NCBI GenBank assembly: GCA_031408575.1
Contig: JANNWS010000146.1
Span: 14,748 to 78,747 of the forward strand
Direction of reading: 5' to 3'
DNA: 64,000 nucleotides
From: Aliitabrizicola sp031408575
GTDB lineage: Bacteria > Pseudomonadota > Alphaproteobacteria > Rhodobacterales > Rhodobacteraceae
Below the pieces are notes generated by a model that was not told the DNA's origin, searched no databases, and was given only the letters and a program-made list of their open reading frames with translations. A program made the translations under genes and the position numbers. Positions 1-9,135 of this stretch are shown here, one piece after another; position 1 is the first letter of the stretch; each line of letters starts with the position of its first letter.

Positions 1-1
1 G

Positions 2-106
2 GCGGATTATGCCGATCCGCTGTTCGTGCTGGCGGCAGGGCTGATCCCGCTGGTGACGGGGCTGGCGCTGTTGCGCCGCGATGCCCGCGATCTGGTGAAT
101 GACTGA
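2..106 (+). CDS. C-terminal end of a probable membrane protein (cut by window start)
   Basis: An open frame enters from the left edge and ends at a TGA at 104-106, giving 34 residues. It contains a hydrophobic stretch (LFVLAAGLIPLVTGLALL) followed by a charged tail (RRDARDLVND), as expected for a last transmembrane helix and cytoplasmic end of a transporter. Too little is present to name the family. It converges on the sulfotransferase gene, whose stop lies 10 bases further on. Confidence 0.5.
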   Translation, partial: ADYADPLFVLAAGLIPLVTGLALLRRDARDLVND

Positions 107-115
107 GCGCACCCG

Positions 116-880
116 TCAGGCCCATGCCGGACGGCGTGCCACCAGCGCGGCATCGCGGGTGGCGAAATCTTCGATCAGGTGACGGGCGCTGTCGGTGCCG
201 AAGGCATCAAGCAGGCGCGGCCAGCGGGGGTCTGACGGCGCGTCGCCAGCATTGTCGAAGTGCCCCGTCAGGTTCAGCGCAAAGCCGTAGCGGTCGGCAA
301 GGGCGGCTTCCAGCGGGAGCAGATCGGCGGTGTTGAACAGCCCGTCTAGTTCCGCAAGGCCGTGACGCGCGCGGGCCAGTGCCTCGACTTGCGGCAGGGC
401 GCGAAAGCTGGACGCCCCGCGAAAGCGGCGGGTGGCGAAGTATGAGCAGTAGAAATTGTCATAGTGGTCGCGGATGAACGACTGCCATTCGGCATCGCCG
501 CCGAAGAAATAGTCGTCGGCGCTCCACTCCAGCGCGCGGCGGCGGCCGATGTTCTCGGGTGCCAGCAGCGCAGCGGGCGTGAGGCGCGCCGCCTCGCGCC
601 GCAGGTAGAAATAGAATGATGCGATCCGTTCCTGCGGATCGCGCAGGATGGTGAAGGTGAAGCGGCCCGCTGGCAGGGTTCCAATCCCATCCCAGTCGAG
701 ATGCCCGGAATACAGCGCATGGCCGGGCGGGAATTGCGATTCTCCGGGTTGAACCTTGGTGTGGACGCGGATCGGTGACACCTGCGGCTGCCCGACGGCG
801 CGGGCCAGCGCATTGTGGACGGTCTGGCCGGCCGTCTTGGGCAGGTGCAGGAACACGATAGGGTGTCGGATCAGGTCCAT
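116..880 (-). CDS. Sulfotransferase family protein
   Basis: Predicted 254-residue PAPS-dependent sulfotransferase, probably decorating a polysaccharide or glycolipid. Near the N-terminus FLHLPKTAGQT matches the 5'-phosphosulfate-binding loop (PKTxG type). FTILRDPQERIASFYF resembles the 3'-phosphate-binding strand and helix (RDPxxRxxS). The start chosen is the ATG at 880, directly before the phosphate-loop strand. Upstream in-frame starts would add an arginine-rich N-terminus lying inside the neighbouring gene. The start overlaps the acetyltransferase stop by 10 bp, so the two are probably cotranslated. The acceptor substrate cannot be read from the sequence. Confidence 0.8.
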   Translation of the reverse strand: MDLIRHPIVFLHLPKTAGQTVHNALARAVGQPQVSPIRVHTKVQPGESQFPPGHALYSGHLDWDGIGTLPAGRFTFTILRDPQERIASFYFYLRREAARLTPAALLAPENIGRRRALEWSADDYFFGGDAEWQSFIRDHYDNFYCSYFATRRFRGASSFRALPQVEALARARHGLAELDGLFNTADLLPLEAALADRYGFALNLTGHFDNAGDAPSDPRWPRLLDAFGTDSARHLIEDFATRDAALVARRPAWA

Positions 881-1611
881 GGGGCGGGCTTTCGCAGATC
901 GAGGGTGGTGGGGGCAAAAGATGGCTCGTCGTCCATGCGGAAGACGCCGGCGATGAATTGCTCGGGCTTGGCGGGGTTCAGATGCGCCAGTTGCCAGGGC
1001 GCAAAACGCCACCATCGGCAGCGCAGCATGGGTGAGATGAGGCTGGGGGGCAGGCGGAATTTCTTTATGACGGCGGGGTTGCCCGCCACTACCGCATAGG
1101 GCGGCACGTCGCGCGCCACGACCGCGCCCTGCGCGATCACCGCGCCGTCACCGATGGTGACGCCCGCGGCGATGGTGGCACCGTGGCCGATCCAGACATC
1201 ATGGCCGATCGTGGTCAGGCGTACCCTTGTGGGCGGCTCGCCGGGGGTGAAGCGGTAGCTGTGGTATTCGGCGGCGCCTTCAAATCCGCCGTCAAGGCCA
1301 AAGGTCTGGTCGTGCAGGTAGAACGCCGGGCTGGTGGAGGCCCATGTCATCGGGTGGTTCTGGCGCCCTATCTGCACTTCTTCCCCGAACGAGCAATAGC
1401 GCCCGATCCGGGCGGCGGTACAAAAACCCGAAACCTGATAGGAAAATGCCCCGAGTTCGATGGAATGGCCGAACACCGTCCACTTCAGGCTGGCCGGAGC
1501 CTCCAGCACGGTATGGGTGGGTAGGGTCACATGGCCGCCCTGACCGGGGCGGCGCAGCACCTCGATTCCGGTGGCGCGCAGATCGGCGATGGCGAGGGTT
1601 TGCGTGGTCAT
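871..1611 (-). CDS. Hexapeptide-repeat acyltransferase (XAT/CatB-like)
   Basis: 246-residue left-handed beta-helix acyltransferase. The C-terminal half carries hexapeptide turns (IGHDVWIGHGATIAAGVTIG, then DGAVIAQGAVVARDVPPYAVVAGNPA), the typical xenobiotic/sugar O-acetyltransferase ending. An upstream segment (IGRYCSFGEEVQIGRQNHPM) supplies the region of the catalytic histidine. The start at 1611 overlaps the TGA of the glycosyltransferase gene by 4 bp (ATGA). Together with the sulfotransferase it suggests a modification module for a surface glycan made by the preceding glycosyltransferase. The acyl donor is presumably acetyl-CoA (family knowledge). Confidence 0.85.
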   Translation of the reverse strand: MTTQTLAIADLRATGIEVLRRPGQGGHVTLPTHTVLEAPASLKWTVFGHSIELGAFSYQVSGFCTAARIGRYCSFGEEVQIGRQNHPMTWASTSPAFYLHDQTFGLDGGFEGAAEYHSYRFTPGEPPTRVRLTTIGHDVWIGHGATIAAGVTIGDGAVIAQGAVVARDVPPYAVVAGNPAVIKKFRLPPSLISPMLRCRWWRFAPWQLAHLNPAKPEQFIAGVFRMDDEPSFAPTTLDLRKPAPWT

Positions 1612-4181
1612 GCGGTGACCAGGTCTGCGGGGCCGGGATCGGAAAGCAGGGCGGCCATCAGCGCGTCGATGTCGGGCGCGCCATCGGCAAGGGGCAGGGT
1701 GCCGCCAAGGCCGGTGGCGTGGCGGGCGGCGGACACCGCCTCGCCCTGAGCGCCCAGATCGAAGCACCAGACCGGCAGGCCGGTCGCCAGCGCTTCGCGC
1801 GTGGTATAGGAGAATGTCTCGGGCCAGACTGACGGGATCAGCCAGCGGTCAATCCCGTAGCGCGCAACAAGTGCGGCGATCTCACCCCGCAAGTAGCTGC
1901 CGTGAACCCGCGCCGGGGGTGCAAGGCTGAAGGCAGGGTCCAGATTGCCGATCAGCACAAGGTTTGCCACACCCGGTTGCAGCCTGCGACTTAGCGCGGA
2001 CAGGACGGCAGCACCTTTCTGGACGCCGATATTGCCCAGAACGCCGATCACCGGGCGTTGCCCGATTGGCGCCGGGCAGGGCGGCACGGCGGCCAGCATC
2101 GGGTGGGGCCGCAGACGTATGCGGCGCGCGGTCTGCGGGTAAGCGCCAACAACAAGGCGGTGGCTGTTTTTCGAAAAGACGGTGATGGCATCGGCCGCGT
2201 CGATCAGTCGGCCCCAGCCACGCTGCCAGTGACGAAGGCCAAGGGGGATGCGGTGGGATCCCGTGTGGCGATGGGCCGGGTCGCTGCCCGACGGGTCGGG
2301 CAGGCCGCGGTGGCGGCCGTCGGCATCCAGCAAGGTGTAGGACGGGCTAACTGGCAGATAATCGTGAAACAAAACCTCGATATGATCTTGTGCGCCGCGT
2401 TTCAATTCAAGCAGGCGGTCCGGCAGGGTGGCGGGATCCGTGTCGCCCACGCCGCAGGAATAGACGATGTCGCGCGCGTCGACAGGGTCCAGCAGGCGCT
2501 GGACGAAGGCGAAATCGTCGGTGGCGCCGCGGGTCACGCCTTGGGGCAGGTGCAGTTCGATCTGCCAGCGCAGGACGCCACCGACCCGCAGAATGATTGC
2601 CGCGCCGGGGTTGGCGGCCAGGTTGGCCTTCACGCGGACAGCGAGATAATCGTCGGCACCGCCGCCAAGGCTGTGCGCCAAGTAAATCGGCATCCGTCCG
2701 GGCGTGCGGGTGGCGGCAAACGCGATGCCAAGGGCAAGGCGCGGCGTGGCGAGCGGATCGTGCGCAATGAACTGCTGCACCTCGGCATCAAAGCCGGGGT
2801 GCCGCGCGCTGACCAGCGTATTGTTGGCCTGAACAAGGCGCTGCTTTTCCACCGGGCCGAACGAGGTGCCGCCGCGATGTTCGACAAAGAGGTTCGGCAG
2901 GGCAAGATGACGGCCCCCCATGTCGCGCACCTTGCGGCACCAATCCACCTCTTCGCCATAGCCGCGCCCGAAGGCGGTATCGAGGGCGGGGAGCCGTTTA
3001 AGGAAGGCGTGGCTGATCGCCATGCAGAAACCCACGCCCGTGGGCGCATCGACCAGCCCCGCATCCGGGTGAAAGCGGGCGGCGATGGCATCAAGTCGGT
3101 CCCCCTCGCCGGGGCGCAGGGGGGTTTGCTGGCAAATTACCGGCATCGTCAGGATCTCGGCATCGTTCGACATCGGGGTGACGCTGGCCACGTTGTCATG
3201 CACGAGAAACGGGCGCAGCAAGCGGCTGGCCCAGCCTTGCGGTACGAACGCATCAGAATTGAGCAGCACCACATCATGGCCCCTCATCAGCGCCAGTTTA
3301 AGCCCGGAATTGACCGAGCGGATAAAGCCCTGATTGCACGGATTCTCGATCAGCGTGATGCGGCCCGGATGGGTTGACTGCTGGTCCGCTACCCAGTCGC
3401 GCAGCCAGGGGCGCAGGCTGGGATCGGTCGAGGCGTCTTCGATCAAGACCAGATGAAACGGCAGGTCGGTGTGGCGGATCACCCGCTCCAGCACATCTGG
3501 CAAAAGATCGAAAGCATTGAAAACGGGCAGAATCAGCGTAACCGGGTGGCGCGCCAAAGCCGCCGGAGTAAGGCGGGCGCGCTCGGCGGCACGGGCGGGG
3601 GCGGGCAGGATGGCGAGGCTGTCCTGAATGAAAAGCAGGCGTTGCAGGCTTTGCGCGGCGGGCGCGTCGGCTAGGCGCAGGGCGCGCTTGACGCGGGTGC
3701 GGCAGGCGGGGTCGCGCGTGGCAAGCCAGCGCAAGACGGCGGGAGTAGCCCGGCCCAGATCGCGCAGAAAGGCTGGCACAAGCCGTAGTCTGGCCTGGGC
3801 AAGGGTGTGTGCGGCGGGCCGTGGCAACTGGTAAATCAGGCGCTGATCGGGAAAGCCGAGGCTGAGCGTCGCGGGGCCGGGGGCGAAAGCGAGATCGAGG
3901 ACGAAGCCGGGCGTCTTGTGGCCGAGGCCGGGATGGGCGCGGGCCACGTCTGCGCGGGGCAGGTTCGGGGTGACATCGGTGCGGACCGCACCGAGGGCGA
4001 GCGTGATCGCAGGTGCTGCTGTCCACCCTTCGGCAATCAGGCGGCCGCCTTGCAGGCGCAGGCGGTCGATCTGGCCGACCATCTGGCCCGCAGCGTCCAG
4101 AAGCGGCTGACCGTGTTGCGAATAGCGCAGATGGGCTGCAGCGTAGCGGCGGAAAAGTGAGGCGAGCCGTTGTGCGGGCAT
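1608..4181 (-). CDS. Two-domain glycosyltransferase (GT2 plus GT4-like)
   Basis: 857-residue cytoplasmic glycosyltransferase. Residues about 215-460 form a GT-A (family 2) domain: VTLILPVFNAFDLLPDVL at the start, LIEDASTD for nucleotide-sugar binding, VVLLNSDAF for the metal-binding DxD-like position, and a late acceptor motif FGRGYGEEVDWC. The C-terminal half (about 500-857) resembles a GT-B glycosyltransferase (IGVLGNIGVQKGAAVLSAL, then PSVWPETFSYTTREALATGLPVW, the usual E-x7-E region). Bifunctional proteins of this kind assemble O-antigen, capsule or exopolysaccharide chains. First gene of a three-gene overlapping operon with the acetyl- and sulfotransferase genes. Confidence 0.85.
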   Translation of the reverse strand: MPAQRLASLFRRYAAAHLRYSQHGQPLLDAAGQMVGQIDRLRLQGGRLIAEGWTAAPAITLALGAVRTDVTPNLPRADVARAHPGLGHKTPGFVLDLAFAPGPATLSLGFPDQRLIYQLPRPAAHTLAQARLRLVPAFLRDLGRATPAVLRWLATRDPACRTRVKRALRLADAPAAQSLQRLLFIQDSLAILPAPARAAERARLTPAALARHPVTLILPVFNAFDLLPDVLERVIRHTDLPFHLVLIEDASTDPSLRPWLRDWVADQQSTHPGRITLIENPCNQGFIRSVNSGLKLALMRGHDVVLLNSDAFVPQGWASRLLRPFLVHDNVASVTPMSNDAEILTMPVICQQTPLRPGEGDRLDAIAARFHPDAGLVDAPTGVGFCMAISHAFLKRLPALDTAFGRGYGEEVDWCRKVRDMGGRHLALPNLFVEHRGGTSFGPVEKQRLVQANNTLVSARHPGFDAEVQQFIAHDPLATPRLALGIAFAATRTPGRMPIYLAHSLGGGADDYLAVRVKANLAANPGAAIILRVGGVLRWQIELHLPQGVTRGATDDFAFVQRLLDPVDARDIVYSCGVGDTDPATLPDRLLELKRGAQDHIEVLFHDYLPVSPSYTLLDADGRHRGLPDPSGSDPAHRHTGSHRIPLGLRHWQRGWGRLIDAADAITVFSKNSHRLVVGAYPQTARRIRLRPHPMLAAVPPCPAPIGQRPVIGVLGNIGVQKGAAVLSALSRRLQPGVANLVLIGNLDPAFSLAPPARVHGSYLRGEIAALVARYGIDRWLIPSVWPETFSYTTREALATGLPVWCFDLGAQGEAVSAARHATGLGGTLPLADGAPDIDALMAALLSDPGPADLVTA

Positions 4182-4497
4182 GAACGCTCCTGCGGTTCGG
4201 GCAAGGGGGCTAAGGCGGTGGGGCAGGCGGGTGTCAGGGCATCGGAGTCGCTTTCTGTGGGGGCATTGCGGGCGTGCTTGCGCAACCCTTTGGTGGGGGG
4301 TGGAACGCGGGTCGGGCCGGTGGGGTGAGCGGTTGTTTACCCCTTTGGTATCGGGCGTTTTGCTTAAAACTTGATTACTCTGATCGCGGGCGGCATCGCG
4401 GACAGCCCCCCTTCCGGCCCGCGCTACATTGTGACAGCGTTGTACCCGATGGCGGCGTAAGCGGCGCGCGCAGCGTTCGGCAAAGGAGAAACTGGTA
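4182..4497. other. Divergent intergenic region between glycosyltransferase and galE
   Basis: This 316-base gap lies between two divergently read genes, so it must hold both promoters. A less GC-rich patch at about 4350-4385 (TTGCTTAAAACTTGATTACT) is the best candidate promoter area, but no clear -35/-10 pair could be fixed by eye. An AGGAGA ribosome-binding site sits at about 4484-4489 before the TTG start of galE. No RNA gene or repeat was recognised. Confidence 0.4.
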
Positions 4498-5484
4498 TTG
4501 GCGGATCATGTGCTGGTGACCGGCGGGGCCGGATATGTCGGATCGCATGCATGCAAGGTTCTGGCCGGGAATGGTTTTGTGCCGGTTGCCTTTGACAACC
4601 TGTCCACCGGCTGGCGGGCGGCGGTGAAGTTCGGCCCTCTGGTGCAGGGCGACCTGATGGACCGGGCCAGCCTTGATGCCGCCTTTGCGCAGTACCGGCC
4701 CGTGGCGGTAATGCATTTCGCGGCGCTGTCGCTGGTCGGCGAATCGGTGTCCGATCCGGGGCGCTATTGGCGGATGAACGTGGGTGGGTCGCTGAACCTG
4801 ATCGAGGCGGCGGTGGCGGCGGGGTGTCGGGCGTTCGTCTTATCGTCGAGCTGCGCCACCTATGGCGATCCCGGTGGCATGACGCTGGATGAGGATACGC
4901 TGCAGCGCCCGATCAATGCATACGGCGCTACAAAGCTGGCGATCGAGGCGATGCTGGCGAACTTTGAGACAAGTCACGGGTTGGAGCCGGTGATCTTTCG
5001 GTATTTCAATGTCGCGGGGGCCGATCCTGATGGCGAAATCGGTGAACAGCACCGGCCCGAGACGCATCTGATCCCGTTGCTGCTGGACGCGGTGGCGGGG
5101 CGCAGGCCGGCGCTGACTGTGCATGGCCAGGACTATGACACGCCCGATGGCACCTGTATCCGCGACTATGTGCATGTCATGGACCTTGCCGAGGCGCATG
5201 TGCTGGGCCTGCGCCATCTGCTGGCGGGGCGGGGGCGGGGGGCGTTCAATCTGGGCAGCGGCACCGGGTTTTCGGTGCGCGAGGTGATCGCCCACGCGGG
5301 CCGGGTGACCAACCGCGAGGTGCCGATCATCGAGGGCGCGCGGCGCCCCGGCGATCCGGCGCGACTGGTCTCAGGTTCGGCGCGGGCGATGCGCGATCTG
5401 GGATGGGCGCCTGTGCGATCCACCCTGCCGGTGATGATCGCGGATGCCTGGCGCTGGTCGAACGGGCCGGGATATGCCGAATGA
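4498..5484 (+). CDS. galE: UDP-glucose 4-epimerase
   Basis: 328-residue extended short-chain dehydrogenase interconverting UDP-glucose and UDP-galactose with bound NAD. The N-terminal GGAGYVGSH is the Rossmann GxxGxxG motif. The catalytic pair is visible as YGATK (Y-x3-K), preceded by SSSCATYGDP. RYFNVAGADPDGEIGE is a typical GalE substrate loop. The start is a TTG at 4498 placed 8-9 bases after AGGAGA; no ATG fits the conserved N-terminus. It probably supplies UDP-galactose to the divergent glycan genes. Other UDP-hexose 4-epimerases cannot be excluded. Confidence 0.9.
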   Translation: MADHVLVTGGAGYVGSHACKVLAGNGFVPVAFDNLSTGWRAAVKFGPLVQGDLMDRASLDAAFAQYRPVAVMHFAALSLVGESVSDPGRYWRMNVGGSLNLIEAAVAAGCRAFVLSSSCATYGDPGGMTLDEDTLQRPINAYGATKLAIEAMLANFETSHGLEPVIFRYFNVAGADPDGEIGEQHRPETHLIPLLLDAVAGRRPALTVHGQDYDTPDGTCIRDYVHVMDLAEAHVLGLRHLLAGRGRGAFNLGSGTGFSVREVIAHAGRVTNREVPIIEGARRPGDPARLVSGSARAMRDLGWAPVRSTLPVMIADAWRWSNGPGYAE

Positions 5485-5548
5485 GGCGGGGTTTCCCCTG
5501 CACGAGCGTCTCGATAGGGTAAGCCTGCAACAGCAGGGAGAGACGCGC

Positions 5549-6538
5549 ATGTTCCGGGCATTGGTGGTGGAAAAGGATGATAGCGGGGCGACGCGGGCAA
5601 CTGTCCAGACCCTGCCTGACGACCGGCTGCCCGACGGCGATGTCACGGTTGCAGTGGAATACTCCACGCTGAACTACAAGGACGGGCTGTGCCTTGGGTC
5701 GGGGGGCGGGCTGGTGCGGGTCTGGCCGCATGTGCCGGGCGTGGATTTTGCCGGCGTGGTCGAGACGTCGAGCGTTGCCCGCTATGCCCCCGGTGACCGG
5801 GTGGTGCTGACCGGGTGGCGCGTGGGCGAGACGCATTGGGGCGGCTATACAACAAAGGCGCGGGTCAGTGCCGACTGGCTGGTGCCGCTGCCGCAAGCGC
5901 TTTCGACGCGCATGGCGATGGCGGTTGGCACGGCGGGGTTCACCGCGATGCTGGCGGTGATGGCGCTGGAAGACCACGGGCTGACCCCGGCGCAGGGCGA
6001 GGTGCTGGTGACCGGGGCTGCGGGCGGTGTCGGGTCGGTCGCCACGGCGATCCTCGCGCAACTGGGATACAGCGTGGCGGCGGTGACGGGGCGGCCCGAG
6101 ACGGAAGGCTATCTGCGCGATCTGGGGGCCGCGCGGATCGTGCCACGGGCCCATCTGGCCGAGACGGTGAAGCGGCCCTTGGAGTCAGAGATGTGGGCGG
6201 GGTGCATTGATGCGGTGGGCGGTGCCATGCTGGCCCGCGTGTTGGGGCAGATGAAGATGAACGCCTCGGTTGCCGCCGTGGGGCTGGCGGGGGGCGCGAT
6301 GCTGCCCGCGTCGGTGGTGCCGTTCCTGCTGCGGGGTGTGAACCTGCTGGGCATCAACAGCGTGTTGGTGCCGTACGCGCAGCGGGTGCGCGCCTGGGAC
6401 CGGATCGCGACCGATCTGCCGATGGATCGGCTAGAGGCGATGATCCGGCTTGCCGGGCTTGGCGATCTGCCCGCGCTGGGGGCCGCGATCCTGAAGGGCG
6501 AGGTGCAGGGGCGCGTCGTGGTGGATGTGAACGCTTGA
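5549..6538 (+). CDS. acuI: Acrylyl-CoA reductase (AcuI/YhdH family MDR enzyme)
   Basis: 329-residue zinc-free medium-chain dehydrogenase/reductase. The start ATG at 5549 follows GGGAG with good spacing. Family signs are the N-terminal YSTLNYKDGLCL, PGVDFAGVV, GDRVVLTGWRVGE and the NADPH-binding VTGAAGGVGSVA. In Rhodobacter AcuI reduces acrylyl-CoA to propionyl-CoA, in DMSP/acrylate metabolism and in 3-hydroxypropionate assimilation (family knowledge). No DMSP lyase or CoA ligase gene lies beside it here, so the housekeeping role is more likely. It follows galE by 64 bases in the same direction and may share a transcript. Confidence 0.85.
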   Translation: MFRALVVEKDDSGATRATVQTLPDDRLPDGDVTVAVEYSTLNYKDGLCLGSGGGLVRVWPHVPGVDFAGVVETSSVARYAPGDRVVLTGWRVGETHWGGYTTKARVSADWLVPLPQALSTRMAMAVGTAGFTAMLAVMALEDHGLTPAQGEVLVTGAAGGVGSVATAILAQLGYSVAAVTGRPETEGYLRDLGAARIVPRAHLAETVKRPLESEMWAGCIDAVGGAMLARVLGQMKMNASVAAVGLAGGAMLPASVVPFLLRGVNLLGINSVLVPYAQRVRAWDRIATDLPMDRLEAMIRLAGLGDLPALGAAILKGEVQGRVVVDVNA

Positions 6539-6697
6539 GTGCGGGGTGGGCGCTGGCGGAAACAGCCCTTTCGTTGCCAGATTTGTCCATCGACAAAACG
6601 AACCCGTCTGACTGGCAGGCGCGCCCCGATCTACGAAGGGCAGGATTTCGGACGATACCCCTTGTCCACCGGCCTCCGGTCTCATGGGCAACGGACC

Positions 6698-6724
6698 GAA
6701 AAACGCTCCACCGGAGCGTTTTCT
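6698..6724. terminator. Bidirectional hairpin terminator between acuI and arsJ
   Basis: Arms AAAACGCTCC (6700-6709) and GGAGCGTTTT (6713-6722) form a perfect 10-bp stem with a three-base loop, with A and T tracts on either side so it can act in both directions. It lies in the 306-base gap (6539-6844) between the convergent acuI and ars operons. Nothing else gene-like was seen in that gap. Confidence 0.8.
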
Positions 6725-6844
6725 AGCGGTTCGAAGAAACCATCCCTTTGGTTCGCTCAAGGATCTTCCCGCTGAAAAAGCCTGTCCGACAACGACGATT
6801 CCATTTCTGGCGGAAGACACGTTTAAGGACAGCAAGCCGCCGTC

Positions 6845-8119
6845 TTAAATCTGGGGTGCCAGCCGCCGCATGGCCAACCAACTGAGCAGAGCCATCGTCC
6901 CCGCCGTGCCAAGGCACAGGGGCAGGCCGCCAACCTGAAAGCTGACGCCGGACAGAAGCGTGCCGATCAGGCGGCCGGCAGCGTTCGACATGTAGTAAAA
7001 GCCCACATCGCGCGTCACCCGGTCGTCCTGCGTGAAGGCCAGGATCAGATAGGAATGGACGGCCGAATTGACCGCAAAGACATAGCCGAACAGCAGCAAT
7101 CCCCCGACGATCCCAAGGCTGAGCCAGGGTGCGGGTGCGCCCGCGACATACGCCAATGCGGCAAGCGCCAGCGGGATCGGCACCAGGAGCGCCGCCCAGC
7201 GGATCGCCGATACAGTGATCGCCGCCTCGGATTTCGTTGCGGCCTGCAGGATGCGCGGGGCGGCGGCTTGCACCGCGCCATACGCGATGATCCAGAGCGC
7301 CATGAACCCGCCGATCAGAAAGAACGCCCATCGCCGCCCGTCGGGCGTGCCATCCGACAGCACCATCTGGAAATAGACCGGCACGCCGACGACGAACCAC
7401 ACATCGCGCGCCCCGAACAGGAACATTCGCGCCAGCGACAGCCGCGTGATGCGCGGGTCTGTCGCCCGCCAGTCAGTGAACTTCGCGCCCTTGTCCTTTG
7501 CCGGCAACCCGTCCGGCATGAAAAGCGCCACCGCCACCAGAATGACCGTCAGCACCCCCGCCATGCCCCAGATCGCGGCATCAAACCCCGCAAGCGCCAG
7601 CATGGCCGCCCCAAGAAAGAACCCCAGTCCCTTGACCGCGTTCTTTGACCCCGTCAGGGCCGCGACCCAGCGAAAGAGGGTGCCGTCGCCCTTGGGCGCC
7701 AGCACCTTGACGGCCGATTTCGACGACATCTTGGCCAGATCCTTGGCCACGCCGGACACACCCTGCACCGCCATGACGAACCCGACCGACGCTGCGACCG
7801 ACCACGCGGGGTCGAGCATCGTCAGCCCAACCAGTGCCGCGATCTGCAACAGAAGGCCCGCATAAAGCGTGGAGGCCAGACCGAAGCGTGCGCCGATCCA
7901 GCCGGCGACAAGGTTGGTCACGATCCCTGCCGCCTCATACAGCAGAAACAGCCACGCAAGCTGGATCGGCGTGAACCCCAGCCCGTTGAAATGCAGCAGC
8001 ACCAGCATCCGCAGCGCGCCGTCCGACAGCATGAAGGCCCAATAGGCGGCGGTGACCGCCGCATAGGCGCGCAGACCGTTCGGTCGCTTTTGGGGGCGGG
8101 GGTCCGAAGCGGCGGTCAC
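6845..8119 (-). CDS. arsJ: ArsJ organoarsenical efflux permease (MFS)
   Basis: 424-residue major facilitator with about 12 hydrophobic segments. It is last in an operon behind a GAPDH gene and an arsenate-responsive gene, which is the diagnostic context of ArsJ. In the described pathway, GAPDH with arsenate forms 1-arseno-3-phosphoglycerate; ArsJ exports it and it breaks down outside the cell (established for Pseudomonas ArsJ). Conserved-looking patches include AKDLAKMSSKSAVKVLAP and WFVVGVPVYFQ. The start is a GTG at 8119 overlapping the gap stop by 4 bp (GTGA), ahead of a short hydrophilic N-terminus. Confidence 0.88.
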   Translation of the reverse strand: MTAASDPRPQKRPNGLRAYAAVTAAYWAFMLSDGALRMLVLLHFNGLGFTPIQLAWLFLLYEAAGIVTNLVAGWIGARFGLASTLYAGLLLQIAALVGLTMLDPAWSVAASVGFVMAVQGVSGVAKDLAKMSSKSAVKVLAPKGDGTLFRWVAALTGSKNAVKGLGFFLGAAMLALAGFDAAIWGMAGVLTVILVAVALFMPDGLPAKDKGAKFTDWRATDPRITRLSLARMFLFGARDVWFVVGVPVYFQMVLSDGTPDGRRWAFFLIGGFMALWIIAYGAVQAAAPRILQAATKSEAAITVSAIRWAALLVPIPLALAALAYVAGAPAPWLSLGIVGGLLLFGYVFAVNSAVHSYLILAFTQDDRVTRDVGFYYMSNAAGRLIGTLLSGVSFQVGGLPLCLGTAGTMALLSWLAMRRLAPQI

Positions 8120-9135
8120 AATGCCCCCGCGACCATCCGGGTGATATCGGCCAGACGGCAGGCATAGCCCCATTCATTGTCATACCAGGCAAAGATCTTA
8201 ACCTGTGTGCCGTTCACGACCATCGTGCTGGGTGCGTCGATGATGCTGGAGCGGGGGTCGTTGGTGTAGTCCGACGACACCAGCTCGCGCACCTCATAGC
8301 CCAGGATGCCGTTCAGCGGGCCATCGGCTGCGGCCTTGAACAGGGCGTTCACCTCAGCCACCGTCGTGGGCCGCTCCACTTCGAACACGCAATCGGTGAT
8401 CGAGGCATTCAGCAGCGGCACGCGCACGGCATGGCCATTCAGGCGCCCCGCAAGTTCGGGATAGATCAGCGTGATTGCGGTGGCCGAACCCGTGGTCGTG
8501 GGGATCAGATTCAACAGCGCCGAGCGCGCCCGGCGCATGTCCTTGGCGGGCCGGTCCACGATGGTCTGAGTATTGGTCACGTCATGGATCGTGGTGATCG
8601 AGCCGTGGCGGATGCCGATGCCTTCGTGGATCACCTTGACCACAGGGGCCAGACAGTTGGTGGTGCAGCTTGCCGCCGTGACAAGGTGATGCTGCGCCGG
8701 ATCATAGAGGTGATGGTTGACCCCGTAGACCAGGTTCAGCGCGCCGCCATCCTTGACCGGGGCCGACATGACGACCTTCTTCACGCCGGCAGCAAAGTAC
8801 GACGCCACCTTTTCGGCCGTCTTGAACACGCCGGTCGCGTCGATCACCAGATCGATGCCCATCGCGGCCAGCGGCAGATCCTCGATCCGCTTGGCCGCGG
8901 TCAGGGTCATGCGCTGACCCTCGATCGTCAGGCTGTCCGCGTCATGCGAGATGGCGCGGGGCCAGCGGCCATGCACAGAATCAAACTCCATCAGCAGGGC
9001 GTGCTGATCGGGGGTGCCTGCGGGATCGTTGATCAGCACGATCTGACCCACCGCCCCGGTGTCGATTAGATCGCGCAGGGCAAGTTTGCCGATCCGGCCC
9101 AAGCCGTTCAGGGCGATGCGGGGGCGCATGCTCAT
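8116..9135 (-). CDS. gap: Arsenic-operon glyceraldehyde-3-phosphate dehydrogenase
   Basis: 339-residue NAD-dependent GAPDH. The N-terminus GLGRIGKLALRD is the Rossmann motif. The catalytic cysteine is C157 in ASCTTNC, and the C-terminal WYDNEWGY is the family signature. Lying between an ArsR-ArsC fusion and arsJ, it is almost certainly the arsenate-dedicated paralogue that makes 1-arseno-3-phosphoglycerate for ArsJ, not the glycolytic enzyme. It overlaps the upstream gene by ATGA and the downstream gene by GTGA, so the three proteins are translationally coupled. Confidence 0.93.
   Translation of the reverse strand: MSMRPRIALNGLGRIGKLALRDLIDTGAVGQIVLINDPAGTPDQHALLMEFDSVHGRWPRAISHDADSLTIEGQRMTLTAAKRIEDLPLAAMGIDLVIDATGVFKTAEKVASYFAAGVKKVVMSAPVKDGGALNLVYGVNHHLYDPAQHHLVTAASCTTNCLAPVVKVIHEGIGIRHGSITTIHDVTNTQTIVDRPAKDMRRARSALLNLIPTTTGSATAITLIYPELAGRLNGHAVRVPLLNASITDCVFEVERPTTVAEVNALFKAAADGPLNGILGYEVRELVSSDYTNDPRSSIIDAPSTMVVNGTQVKIFAWYDNEWGYACRLADITRMVAGAL

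Noticed and set aside
6539..6844. Short frames between acuI and arsJ
   Set aside because: They run through the terminator hairpin and lack motifs; the region is convergent intergenic sequence.
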